From JAOUEA01 sp963821925 (GTDB taxonomy: Bacteria > Actinomycetota > UBA4738 > HRBIN12), in the NCBI GenBank assembly GCA_963821925.1, contig CAWGFO010000001.1, forward strand, positions 372,001-436,000: 64,000 nucleotides of DNA, written 5' to 3'. Numbering within the stretch: position 1 is the first letter of the stretch; each line of letters opens with the position of its first letter. The notes under the pieces were generated by a model. That model saw nothing but the letters and a program-made list of their open reading frames with translations, was not told where the DNA came from and did no database searches. The position numbers and the translations under genes are program-made. Shown here one piece after another: positions 52,709 to 60,733 of the stretch.

Positions 52709-52714
52709 AGTATA
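52709..52714 (-). promoter_or_regulatory. -10 box TATACT for the DUF4446-bactofilin-serS operon
   Basis: A consensus-like TATACT lies 79 bases upstream of the DUF4446 start on the same strand. No clear -35 box is visible. Confidence 0.35.
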
Positions 52715-52757
52715 CGATGACCCCCTGCGCGGGCGGGCGAGCGCCCGTCGCGGGACG

Positions 52758-52874
52758 CTAGCGCTTGGCTCGCGGGGGCGGGGTCGGGAGCGATGCCGGG
52801 GCCGCGCCGGCGGCCATCAGGAACGCGGCGAACGCGCCGAACGAGCTGATCGTGCGGCGGAGCATGGTGACCAC
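52758..52874 (-). CDS. Small hydrophobic protein (38 residues), possible
   Basis: GTG start with AGGAGG 8 bases upstream, among the best ribosome sites in the window. The product begins MVTMLRRTIS, has one hydrophobic segment (FGAFAAFLMAAGAAPASL) and ends with a Pro/Arg-rich tail (PTPPPRAKR), so it would be a tiny membrane protein with a positive tail. It lies upstream of the DUF4446 operon on the same strand. No family recognised; the call rests on the ribosome site and composition. Confidence 0.4.
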   Translation of the reverse strand: MVTMLRRTISSFGAFAAFLMAAGAAPASLPTPPPRAKR

Positions 52875-52969
52875 GACGTGGACCTCCTGGCTCGGGGGGA
52901 GCGGTGCTCTATCCGAGGTGTCGGCCGGCCCGCCGCGAGGGTTGAGGCGTCGCTCGGCCGCGTTCGGCG

Positions 52970-52975
52970 TACCCT
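52970..52975 (+). promoter_or_regulatory. -10 box TACCCT for the Ser/Thr kinase gene
   Basis: TACCCT ends 9 bases before the ATG at 52985; no ribosome site is present. Confidence 0.4.
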
Positions 52976-52984
52976 GATGCGGCG

Positions 52985-54415
52985 ATGACCGAACGACATG
53001 TGACGGAACGGACCCTGGTCGGCGAGGTGCTCGCCTCCCGCTACGAGATCCGCGCGCTCCTGGGTCGCGGCGGGATGGGCGAGGTGTACGAGGCCGCCGA
53101 TCACCACCTGGACCGGACGGTGGCGGTCAAGGTGCTGCGTCCCGAGCTGGCCGCGGATCGGCGGTTCCTCGCCCGGTTCCGGCGCGAGGCACGAACGGCG
53201 GCGCGGCTCGGCCACCCCGGGATCGTCGCCGTGCACGACATCGCCGAGAGCGATGGGCGGGCGTTCATCGTGATGGAGCTCGTGCCGGGCACGACGCTCG
53301 GGGACCTGGTCGCCCGGGGCGGAGCGATGGACCCGGGAGCGGCTGCCCGGCTCGTGGCCGACGCCGCCGAGGCGCTCGCGCACGCCCACGACCGCGGCGT
53401 GGTCCACCGAGACGTCTCGCCGGGCAACGTGATGGTGACCGACGCCGGCTCCGTGAAGATCCTGGACTTCGGCGTCGCCCGCGCGGTGCGTGGCTCCGGC
53501 GCGACGCGTTCGGGTTCGGACGCGCTCGGCACGCTCGCATACGTCGCGCCGGAGCAGGCCGACGCCGACGGTGGTGACCAGCGCGTCGACGTGTACGCGC
53601 TCGGCGCCGTCCTCTACGAGATGCTGACCGGCCGGCCCCCCTTCGAGGGCGGCTCGACCCGGGAGGTCGCGGACCTCGTGCGCCGCGAGATACCCCCGCC
53701 CGTGCGCTCGATCAGGTCGGACGTCCCCGAGGCGCTCGACGAGGTGGTCGCCCGGTGCCTCGCCAAGGACCCGAGCACCCGGTACCTGACGGCCGACCGG
53801 CTCGCGAATGCGCTCCGGGCTGCCGTCGACGACGTGGCGGCCGAGCCGATCATGGTTGCGGCACGATCCGGCGACGCCGTCACCGTGCCGGTCCCGCGGG
53901 TCGGTGACGCGACGGCCGAACTGCCCCCGGCGCGGCCGACCTCGCGCCTCGCGTCGACCGCGGCGACCCCGGTCGACGGCCGGCGACGCCCCGGTCGCGT
54001 GATCGCCTGGCTCGCGGTCGCGGCGATGGCGTTCGGCGCGCTCTGGGTGGCCGGGCCTTCGCTCGCCGGCCTCGGCGGGACCGTCGCCCCCACCGTGAAG
54101 GGGCCGAAGCCCTTGCCGGTGCCCTCCGGCATGGTGGCGACCGCATCCTGCGACGGGTGGCTCTCGACCGGCGTCGACGTCGCCTGGACGCCGGGCGGAC
54201 CCTCCGGTGGCTACGAGATCTTCCGGCGCGGCGCCTCCGAGGATGCCTTCACCCTGATCGCCAGGCTCGACGACTGGCACACGACCTCGTTCCGGGATGT
54301 CGACCTGGGCGTCGACACGGGCTACGCCTATCGCGTCCGAGCCGTGAAGGGACCGCGCGTCGGTCGCTTCGGGCCCGTCGCCGAGGCCGACACCCCGCTC
54401 CTCTGCCTGACCTAG
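52985..54415 (+). CDS. Receptor-type Ser/Thr protein kinase with an extracytoplasmic fibronectin III-like domain
   Basis: 476 residues. The kinase domain (about 20-282) has GRGGMGEVY, Lys49, the catalytic loop HRDVSPGNVM (Asp142), DFG (161-163) and APE (188-190), so it should be active. A Pro/Thr-rich linker leads to one helix (about 339-357). Outside, residues about 375-476 read as a fibronectin type III-like sandwich (VDVAWTPGGPSGGYEIFRR, YAYRVRAVKG). PASTA repeats, usual in PknB, are absent. A role in sensing sugars or wall material is plausible only. Confidence 0.9.
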   Translation: MTERHVTERTLVGEVLASRYEIRALLGRGGMGEVYEAADHHLDRTVAVKVLRPELAADRRFLARFRREARTAARLGHPGIVAVHDIAESDGRAFIVMELVPGTTLGDLVARGGAMDPGAAARLVADAAEALAHAHDRGVVHRDVSPGNVMVTDAGSVKILDFGVARAVRGSGATRSGSDALGTLAYVAPEQADADGGDQRVDVYALGAVLYEMLTGRPPFEGGSTREVADLVRREIPPPVRSIRSDVPEALDEVVARCLAKDPSTRYLTADRLANALRAAVDDVAAEPIMVAARSGDAVTVPVPRVGDATAELPPARPTSRLASTAATPVDGRRRPGRVIAWLAVAAMAFGALWVAGPSLAGLGGTVAPTVKGPKPLPVPSGMVATASCDGWLSTGVDVAWTPGGPSGGYEIFRRGASEDAFTLIARLDDWHTTSFRDVDLGVDTGYAYRVRAVKGPRVGRFGPVAEADTPLLCLT

Positions 54416-54488
54416 TTCCTCGGCCGCTCCGCGATCCGGCCGTGCCGCCCGGGGCAAGATGCCGATAGAAGACGTCGGTGCCATTCGG

Positions 54489-54494
54489 TACGGT
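54489..54494 (+). promoter_or_regulatory. -10 box TACGGT before the membrane protein gene
   Basis: TACGGT ends 7 bases before the ATG at 54502. The GGAGGG between them is too close to the start for normal use. Confidence 0.35.
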
Positions 54495-54501
54495 GGAGGG
54501 C

Positions 54502-55098
54502 ATGGCTCGCCGCCTCCGCCCGCTCGTCGAACGTGAAGCGATCTGGGCGTTCGTGCTCGCGCTGCTCGGTGCGATCTCGATGTACCTCACCCTGCCGGCC
54601 TCGATCGTGCTCTCGATCCGGTGCATCGCCGGCAAGCGGCGGGGCGGGGACGGGTCGGAGCCCGCGATCGGGGCGCTCTCCCTGGGCACGGCCTGGCTCA
54701 GCTTCCTCCTGGCCTACCCCACGATGCGGACGATCGTGGCGGCCGTCCTCGCGAGCCCCGACCGGTTCCGCGCGATCGGCTTCGCGATCGGGTGGGCGAT
54801 CCTCGCCGGGGTGATCGGTCTGCTGGTCTGGTTCATGATCCGTTCGCACCCGGAACGCTGGCTCGCGCGCCGGCTCGCGGTGGCGGGGGTCGTCACGATC
54901 GTGGCCGCCGGCGCGTTCCAGCTCGCGGCCGCCGGACTCACCGGGCGCTGCGACGTCCACGGCGGCACGCTGATCGACTGCGTCGGGGTGACCCCCTGGA
55001 TCGTGATGGCGCCCGCGCTCCTGATCGGCGGCACGTGGCTGGCCATCGCGCTCTCGGCGTCGGCGCTGCGTCGCGCGATCCACGCCGTCACGGCCTAG
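54502..55098 (+). CDS. Membrane protein of unknown function
   Basis: 198 residues with five hydrophobic segments: about 15-38, 54-68, 72-105, 122-143 and 165-190. A pair of cysteines lies in the last outer loop (GRCDVHGGTLIDCVG). I recognise no named family. The ATG at 54502 was preferred to the GTG at 54478 because it follows a TANNNT box by 7 bases; the choice is uncertain. Same strand as the kinase before and the CDF-like gene after. Confidence 0.65.
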   Translation: MARRLRPLVEREAIWAFVLALLGAISMYLTLPASIVLSIRCIAGKRRGGDGSEPAIGALSLGTAWLSFLLAYPTMRTIVAAVLASPDRFRAIGFAIGWAILAGVIGLLVWFMIRSHPERWLARRLAVAGVVTIVAAGAFQLAAAGLTGRCDVHGGTLIDCVGVTPWIVMAPALLIGGTWLAIALSASALRRAIHAVTA

Positions 55099-55112
55099 CC
55101 GGCTCGCTCCGA

Positions 55113-55118
55113 TAGCCT
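55113..55118 (+). promoter_or_regulatory. -10 box TAGCCT, leaderless start of CDF-like gene
   Basis: TAGCCT ends 7 bases before the ATG at 55126; no ribosome site is present. Confidence 0.4.
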
Positions 55119-55125
55119 CTGCGGT

Positions 55126-55776
55126 ATGCCGTCGCCGATCGCCACCGGGGCGGACCGGGTCCGCTTGCAGCGCCTCGCGATCCGGCTCGAGTACGCCACG
55201 ATCGTCTGGAACCTCGGCGAGGCCGTCTTCACGATCGGCCTGGGGATCGCGGCGGGCTCGCTGGCGCTGATCGGCTTCGGGGCCGATTCGATCATCGAGG
55301 TGTTCGCCTCGTCGGTCGTCGTGTGGCACATCCGGCCCGGCCACGCCACGGAAGAGGCTGCGCGTACCACGCGGGCGTTACGGCTCGTGGGGGCCGCCTT
55401 CATCGCGTTGGCGATCGTGCTGGCGGTGGTCTCGATCCGCGACCTCGTCCTCGGCCGGCGAGCGGGGGAGAGCGTCGCCGGGATCGTGTACCTCGCGATC
55501 ACCGCGGTCGTGATGTTCTCCCTCGCGGCCGCCAAGCACCGCACGGCGGCGTCCCTCGGCTCGGCGCCGCTCAGGTCCGAGGCCTCGCTCACGTTCCTCG
55601 ACGGGATCCTCTCGACCCTCACGCTCACGGGGCTCGCGTTGAACGCGGTACTGGGCTGGGCGTGGGCCGATCCGGCGGCGGCGTTGATCGTAGCGGTCGC
55701 CGCCGCGAACGAGGGACGGGAGAACCTGGTGGAGGCGGCCGAGCTCGCCCACGACGGAGCCGGCGGCGGCGGATGA
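55126..55776 (+). CDS. Cation-efflux (CDF)-like membrane protein, membrane domain only
   Basis: 216 residues with six hydrophobic segments. GSLALIGFGADSIIEVFASSVVVWH in helix 2 and RSEASLTFLDGILS in helix 5 are in the places of the CDF metal motifs, with the Asp kept but the usual His changed. The cytoplasmic C-terminal domain of full CDF proteins is missing, so length is about 80 residues short; such short forms are a known subgroup. Metal substrate unknown. Confidence 0.75.
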   Translation: MPSPIATGADRVRLQRLAIRLEYATIVWNLGEAVFTIGLGIAAGSLALIGFGADSIIEVFASSVVVWHIRPGHATEEAARTTRALRLVGAAFIALAIVLAVVSIRDLVLGRRAGESVAGIVYLAITAVVMFSLAAAKHRTAASLGSAPLRSEASLTFLDGILSTLTLTGLALNAVLGWAWADPAAALIVAVAAANEGRENLVEAAELAHDGAGGGG

Positions 55777-55808
55777 CAGCTCGGCGGTGAGCTCTGATAC
55801 TGCCGACC

Positions 55809-56333
55809 ATGTCGATCGATCGACCCGACATCCGGTTCGTTCCCTTCGACGGACCGCACCTGCCCGGTCTGCACGAGATGTTGCTCGACCCCGACGTCCT
55901 GCGCTTCACGCGGGTGCCGGATCCACCGCCCGAAGACTTCGCCGAGACGTGGCTCGAGCGGTACCGCGACGGTCGGCGCGACGGGACCCGCGAGGCCTTC
56001 GCGATCGTCGACACGAACGACGCGTTCCTCGGGATCGCGGTCGTGCCTGAGATCGACGCCATCGCTCGTACCGTGGAACTCGGGTACGTGATCCACCCAG
56101 CGGCGCGCGGTCGTGGCGTGGCGACCGAGGCACTGCGGCTGCTGACAGAGTGGGCGTTCGCCGAGCTCGCGCCCCACCGGATCCAGCTGATCATCAGCCC
56201 GGAGAACGACCACTCGAAGCGGATCGCCGAACGGAACGGCTACCGGTACGAAGGCACCCTGCGCTCCTTCTACGTCAAGCAGGACACGTGGCGGGACACG
56301 GAGATCTGGTCCCGGCTCCCGACCGATCCGTGA
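55809..56333 (+). CDS. GNAT-family N-acetyltransferase, RimJ/RimL type
   Basis: 174 residues. The acetyl-CoA loop is AARGRGVATEALRLLTEWAF, followed by APHRIQLIISPENDHSKRIAERNGYRYEGTLR, the hallmark of RimJ/RimL-like GNATs. These acetylate protein N-termini or small amines. It is convergent with the ABC-2 permease, with only 11 bases between stops. Confidence 0.88.
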   Translation: MSIDRPDIRFVPFDGPHLPGLHEMLLDPDVLRFTRVPDPPPEDFAETWLERYRDGRRDGTREAFAIVDTNDAFLGIAVVPEIDAIARTVELGYVIHPAARGRGVATEALRLLTEWAFAELAPHRIQLIISPENDHSKRIAERNGYRYEGTLRSFYVKQDTWRDTEIWSRLPTDP

Positions 56334-56344
56334 CTGGGGAGTGC

Positions 56345-57178
56345 TCAGCTCAGGACGCGCTGCCGGAACCCGCGGACGCCGATCCAGCCGAGGCCCGCGG
56401 TGAACCCGATCAGCGCGACGTAGATCACCCACAGCGGCATGTGCGGCACGAGGTCCGGCGTGAGCGATGCCCGCATCGCCTCGCTCATGTACACGAGCGG
56501 GTTGACCAGCATGACGATCTGCAGCCACCTGATGTCGTGCAGCAGCGCCCACGGGTAGTAGGTGGCACCCAGGAACGTCAGCGGGATCACGACGACCCCG
56601 AACAGCAAGGGCACCTTCCGTGGCTCCACCTTCGTACCCATCACGAGTCCGAGCGCGGAACCGGTGAACGCGGTCAGCGGCAGCAGCGTCAGGATCGGCA
56701 GCCACTGCACGTCGAGGTGCACCGGCGTCGCCGGGATGAACGCCGCCAACGGGAACACCACCAGCGCGGCGAACATCCCCTGGATCCCGCCGGCCACCAC
56801 CTTCTCGATCGCGACGCCGGCGATCGGCAGCGGCGCCATCACGCGGTCCTCGATCTCGCGCGTGAACCCGAACTCCTGCACGAGCGGGAGCGCCACCGCC
56901 TGTACCCCCTGGAACATGCACGCGATCGCGACCACGCCGGGCACGAGCAGGCTCGAGAAGGTGGTCTCGCCGGAGCCCGAGCCGCCCACCCCGAACCCGA
57001 TCTTCGGGAACACGTACGTGAACACGAAGACGAAGAGCAGCGGCTGCATCACCGAGCGGACGATGAACTCCACGACGTTCTTGCGCAGGACGTTGAGGTC
57101 GCGCATCAAGAGCGCCACGAACGCCACCGTCGGCGTGCTGTGGGCGGTCTCCCGGGCCGCGGTGGTCGCCGAACTCAT
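56345..57178 (-). CDS. ABC-2 type transporter permease, DrrB-like
   Basis: 277 residues with six hydrophobic segments. RDLNVLRKNVVEFIVRSVMQPLLFVFVFTYVFPKIG at the N-terminus and REIEDRVMAPLPI after the second helix are the family blocks. It is joined to the ATPase gene by a 4-base ATGA overlap, forming a drug- or lipid-exporter pair of the daunorubicin-resistance type. Substrate unknown. Confidence 0.88.
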   Translation of the reverse strand: MSSATTAARETAHSTPTVAFVALLMRDLNVLRKNVVEFIVRSVMQPLLFVFVFTYVFPKIGFGVGGSGSGETTFSSLLVPGVVAIACMFQGVQAVALPLVQEFGFTREIEDRVMAPLPIAGVAIEKVVAGGIQGMFAALVVFPLAAFIPATPVHLDVQWLPILTLLPLTAFTGSALGLVMGTKVEPRKVPLLFGVVVIPLTFLGATYYPWALLHDIRWLQIVMLVNPLVYMSEAMRASLTPDLVPHMPLWVIYVALIGFTAGLGWIGVRGFRQRVLS

Positions 57179-58119
57179 TCGCGGAGCTCCTTCCCGGTGA
57201 GCGTGATGAAGACGGTCTCCAGCGTGGGCTCGGCGACCGAGACGTCACGGACGGGGAACCCGTTCGACTCCGCCGCCTGGATCAACCGGGCGAGCAGGCC
57301 GTCGGTCGCGCGGGTCGCGATCATGACCTCGCCCTCCACGACGCTCGCGTGGTCGACGCCCTCGATGCCCTGCACGACGTCGACGAGCGCCTCGGCGTCC
57401 CCGTCGGTTCGGACCATCAGGATCGTGTCGGCACCGACGGTCCGCTTGAGGGCGTCGGGCCGGTCCAGGGCCAGCAGGTGGCCGTGGTCCATGATCGCGA
57501 CACGCGAGCACAGACGGTCGGCCTCCTCCATGTAGTGCGTCGTGAGCAGGATCGTCTGGCCGTCGGCGTGGACCTCGCCGAGGATCTCCCACAGCGCCAG
57601 CCGGCTCTGCGGGTCGAGCCCCGAGGTCGGCTCGTCCAGGAAGAGGATCGAGGGGCGGTGGACGATGCTCCGCGCCACCATCAGCCGCTGCGCCATCCCA
57701 CCCGACAGCGTGTTCACGTCGGCTCCGGCGCGATCGGCCAGGCGGAACCGCTCGAGCAGCTCGTCGGCGCGAGCCCGCGATGCCCTCGTCGACATCCCGA
57801 AGTACTTGCCGTGGTGGTACAGGTTCTCCCACACCGACAGGCTGCGGTCGAGGGTGTTCGTCTGTGACACGACGCCGATCAGGCGCTTGGCCGCGGTCGG
57901 GTGCGCGAGGACGTCGACGTCGCCGATCCGGGCGCTCCCGCTGGTCGGGATCACACGCGTCGTGAGCATCCCGACCGTGGTCGTCTTCCCGGCCCCGTTG
58001 GGACCGAGCAGGCCGAAGATCTCGCCGGGCATGACCTCGAGGTCGAGCGCGTCGACGGCCACCACGCCGGTGGCGTAGGTCTTCGACAGACCCTGGGTCC
58101 GGATCACGGCGTCAGGCAC
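57175..58119 (-). CDS. ABC-2 type exporter ATPase, DrrA-like
   Basis: 314 residues. Walker A is GPNGAGKTT, the signature is LSGGMAQRLMVARSI, Walker B is ILFLDEPTSGLDP and the switch TTHYMEEADRL. A DrrA-type C-terminal domain (about 225-314) is present and ends in PTLETVFITLTGKELRE. It powers the permease encoded just downstream. The same family recurs at the right end of the window with a different partner. Confidence 0.92.
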   Translation of the reverse strand: MPDAVIRTQGLSKTYATGVVAVDALDLEVMPGEIFGLLGPNGAGKTTTVGMLTTRVIPTSGSARIGDVDVLAHPTAAKRLIGVVSQTNTLDRSLSVWENLYHHGKYFGMSTRASRARADELLERFRLADRAGADVNTLSGGMAQRLMVARSIVHRPSILFLDEPTSGLDPQSRLALWEILGEVHADGQTILLTTHYMEEADRLCSRVAIMDHGHLLALDRPDALKRTVGADTILMVRTDGDAEALVDVVQGIEGVDHASVVEGEVMIATRATDGLLARLIQAAESNGFPVRDVSVAEPTLETVFITLTGKELRE

Positions 58120-58239
58120 GGCGCACGCTCATCGTCGCTTCCCGCGCATCAGACGAACATACCGGGGATCGTGCGTTCCGAGATCGATCGAGGTGGGTCG
58201 GGCCGTTGGGGTTGCCGACCGCCTCCGGACGTTTCGCCC

Positions 58240-59673
58240 TCAGGCCTCGTCGGCGACAGGGATCGCGCCGCTGTCGATCGCCTCGAGCAGGCGGGCGTGG
58301 TCGGTCTCGTTCACGTCGGCGTAGCGGCCCGCGAACTCGGCGATGGCCTGGTCGAACCCGTCGTCGACGCCCAGGTAGGCGGCCATCGCGACCCGGTCGC
58401 CCGACCGCGCGTGACCGCGCGCCAGGGTCCAGCCGCACGCATCCCCGTACGCGCGGAGGCCGGTGGCGGTCAGCCGAGTGACGTCGATCGACGACTTCCC
58501 GTCCCACAGCTGGCGGACGTAGAAATCGTGCTCCCGGCCGTCCCAGGCCTGCAGGCGATACCAGCCGAGCAGCTGATCGCTCGCCGCCTGCATGAACCGC
58601 TGCCCTTCCACGACCCGGCGACCCTGCGACTCGTAGACCGACGGCTCCGTGTACGGCTCGAGCACCGAGCGCTTCGCCTCCTTGAGTTGCAGGATGAGCG
58701 GGTCGCTCGTGTCCCGGCCCATCATCAGGACGACCCACGCGCGGGTCCCCACGCTGCCCACCCCGACGACCTTGCGGGCGATGTGGACGAACCGGTATCG
58801 CTCGACCAAGGATCGCAGGTGTGGGGGCAGGCTCGCGCGGTACTGACGAAGGAACGAGTGGATCACCTCCACGTACCGGGCACGCTGATCCTGATCCAGC
58901 AGCTCCTCGACGGGGACGAGCAACGGCGGTGCGCTCACGAACCGGATCTCCCCGTCGACGTTCTCGAGGTGCCGTTCGAAGGCCCGCAGATGGTTCCGGC
59001 GCAGCGCCTTCTGAACCTCGCGATTGACCTCCTTCGCGGCCTTGGCGTCGGCGAGGGCGGCGAGCTTCGTCTGCAGTTCCTCGGCGGGCAGCCGCGCGTA
59101 CCAGACCTCGAGATCTCGCCGCTCGGCGAACTCCTGCATCGCCTCCCGATAGGCGCGGACCGTCCCTGCGACCGCCGCCTCGCGCTCGTCGGCGGTCAGG
59201 CCGAGTGCCCGTCCCGCGATCTCGAAGCTCGCCGCGAGCCGCTTGACGTCCCACTCGAAGGGGCCCGGGAGCGTCTCGTCGAAATCGTTCAGGCCGAAGA
59301 TCAGCGATCGTTCGGGCGTCTCGAAGAGGCCGAAGTTCAACAGGTGGGCGTCGCCGCACAGCTGCGCGCGGAGCCCGGAGGTGGCCGTCCCGGCGAGGTC
59401 GGCCGCCATGATCGCGGCTCCGCCGCGGTAGAAGGCGAAGGCCGACGACGCCATGCGCGCGTACCGGAGCGGGATCAGCTCGGGGATCCGCTCCGCCGAC
59501 TGCTCCTCGAGGATCGCGACCGGGTCCGGACGGCTGGGCGAGGGTCGCCACGACGCGTGCCGCTCGTGCGGCACCTCGGCGCGCAGATCCGTTCCGCCAC
59601 CCGTTCGCTCTCCGAGCGTCAGCCTCGGGAGGTATTCGGCGTCGGGAAGCTCCACGGCGGGTCGGGTGTCCAA
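58240..59673 (-). CDS. DUF2252 family protein
   Basis: 477 residues. ARMASSAFAFYRGGAAIMAADL, QLCGDAHLLNFG, DFDETLPGPFEWDVKRLAAS and RVVEGQRFMQAASD are the family signatures. The GDAHLLNFG and NDFDE pair resembles the catalytic loop of APH-type kinases, so a kinase-like fold is likely, but no activity has been shown for the family. The start is the TTG at 59673. The CPBP gene ends 21 bases upstream on the same strand, so the two may form an operon. Confidence 0.87.
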   Translation of the reverse strand: MDTRPAVELPDAEYLPRLTLGERTGGGTDLRAEVPHERHASWRPSPSRPDPVAILEEQSAERIPELIPLRYARMASSAFAFYRGGAAIMAADLAGTATSGLRAQLCGDAHLLNFGLFETPERSLIFGLNDFDETLPGPFEWDVKRLAASFEIAGRALGLTADEREAAVAGTVRAYREAMQEFAERRDLEVWYARLPAEELQTKLAALADAKAAKEVNREVQKALRRNHLRAFERHLENVDGEIRFVSAPPLLVPVEELLDQDQRARYVEVIHSFLRQYRASLPPHLRSLVERYRFVHIARKVVGVGSVGTRAWVVLMMGRDTSDPLILQLKEAKRSVLEPYTEPSVYESQGRRVVEGQRFMQAASDQLLGWYRLQAWDGREHDFYVRQLWDGKSSIDVTRLTATGLRAYGDACGWTLARGHARSGDRVAMAAYLGVDDGFDQAIAEFAGRYADVNETDHARLLEAIDSGAIPVADEA

Positions 59674-59694
59674 TTCGATATCAGCGACCGTACG

Positions 59695-60507
59695 CTATGC
59701 GGCCGCCGGTTGCGCAGGCGCGGTCTCGGCGGTTCGCACCCGGAAGAGCGACCGCTTGATCAGCGCCACGATCAGCACGATGACCGCACCGTAGGCGACG
59801 ATGCCCTGGAGACTCGCCGTCGCGGACGCCGCCGTCGTGCCTTCGCCGGAGCTGGCCATGAAGGTCGTGAAGTCCCAGAGCCAATGGAGCACGATCGGGA
59901 CGAGCAGCACGCCCGTCGCGCGACGCGACGCGTACAGGACGCTGCCGAACACGAAGGCGAAGACGATCTGCTGCACCGTGGCGCCGACCGCCTGCCCGAA
60001 CAGGATGTTGAGACCGTGCAGCGCGCCGAACAGGAGCGAGGTCCAGAACCACACGCCCACCTCACCCATCCCACCGCGGAAGCCCACGAGGAGCAGGCCG
60101 CGCGTGAGCGTCTCCTCGGCGATCCCGACGAACAGCGTCCCGACCAGGAGCCACACGATGAACGACGAGCTCCTGTCGCCCCAGTCGGCGGTGACGAGCC
60201 CCACGAGGATCGCCGCAGCCATGAAGGCGGGCATCAGCAGCGTCCACCGCGGCGTCCGGTCCTCGTCGCGGAACACCGGCCGCCACCACCCCAAGAAGTA
60301 GGTCGCCAGCAGCAAGACGAGCGCCCCGATGCCCACCGGGATCACGATCGCCTTGATGACGTTGCTCGTCGTATCGCCGACCTGGTCGTAGTCGACCCCC
60401 GACGCGAGGAACCCGACCGAGAAGATCACCGCGTACACCACGAAGATCGCGATGCCGACGATCGGACGGGGTCGGACCCGCATGGTTCCCACTTCCTGTT
60501 CGTTCAC
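59695..60507 (-). CDS. CPBP family intramembrane glutamic endopeptidase
   Basis: 270 residues with about eight hydrophobic segments. The abortive-infection/CPBP active-site motifs are present: EETLTRG (Glu pair and Arg), FGALHGLN (His) and LHWLWDF (His and Asp). Bacterial members process membrane proteins or peptides, some in bacteriocin immunity. The GTG at 60507 has GGGAGGG 4-5 bases upstream; an ATG 24 bases further in (60483) is a second option. Confidence 0.87.
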   Translation of the reverse strand: MNEQEVGTMRVRPRPIVGIAIFVVYAVIFSVGFLASGVDYDQVGDTTSNVIKAIVIPVGIGALVLLLATYFLGWWRPVFRDEDRTPRWTLLMPAFMAAAILVGLVTADWGDRSSSFIVWLLVGTLFVGIAEETLTRGLLLVGFRGGMGEVGVWFWTSLLFGALHGLNILFGQAVGATVQQIVFAFVFGSVLYASRRATGVLLVPIVLHWLWDFTTFMASSGEGTTAASATASLQGIVAYGAVIVLIVALIKRSLFRVRTAETAPAQPAAA

Positions 60508-60733
60508 GATGCCCTCCCTCTGGTGGCCGCTGAGCACACGAACTCCCAGCATTCCGCCAAGGCTATGAACGCCGAGCGTCGCGCGCCCGGCACGAACCTA
60601 TGCACCGCTCAACGCCTGCTGCCGTGAGTCACCCGATCCGCAGGTCAAGAGCGGTGAGCGAAGGGGAGACTCAGCGCGCGCGCTCAGCGGTCGGCGAGTT
60701 GCGTCGCGTGAGTACGGGCCGCACGATGCGCGG

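Noticed and set aside
59695..60507. Abi-type phage defence protein
   Set aside because: CPBP proteases were once named Abi, but most are housekeeping membrane proteases; there is no defence context here.
57901..60627. 908-residue plus-strand open frame
   Set aside because: Antisense to the ABC ATPase, DUF2252 and CPBP genes, all of which have clear motifs on the other strand.
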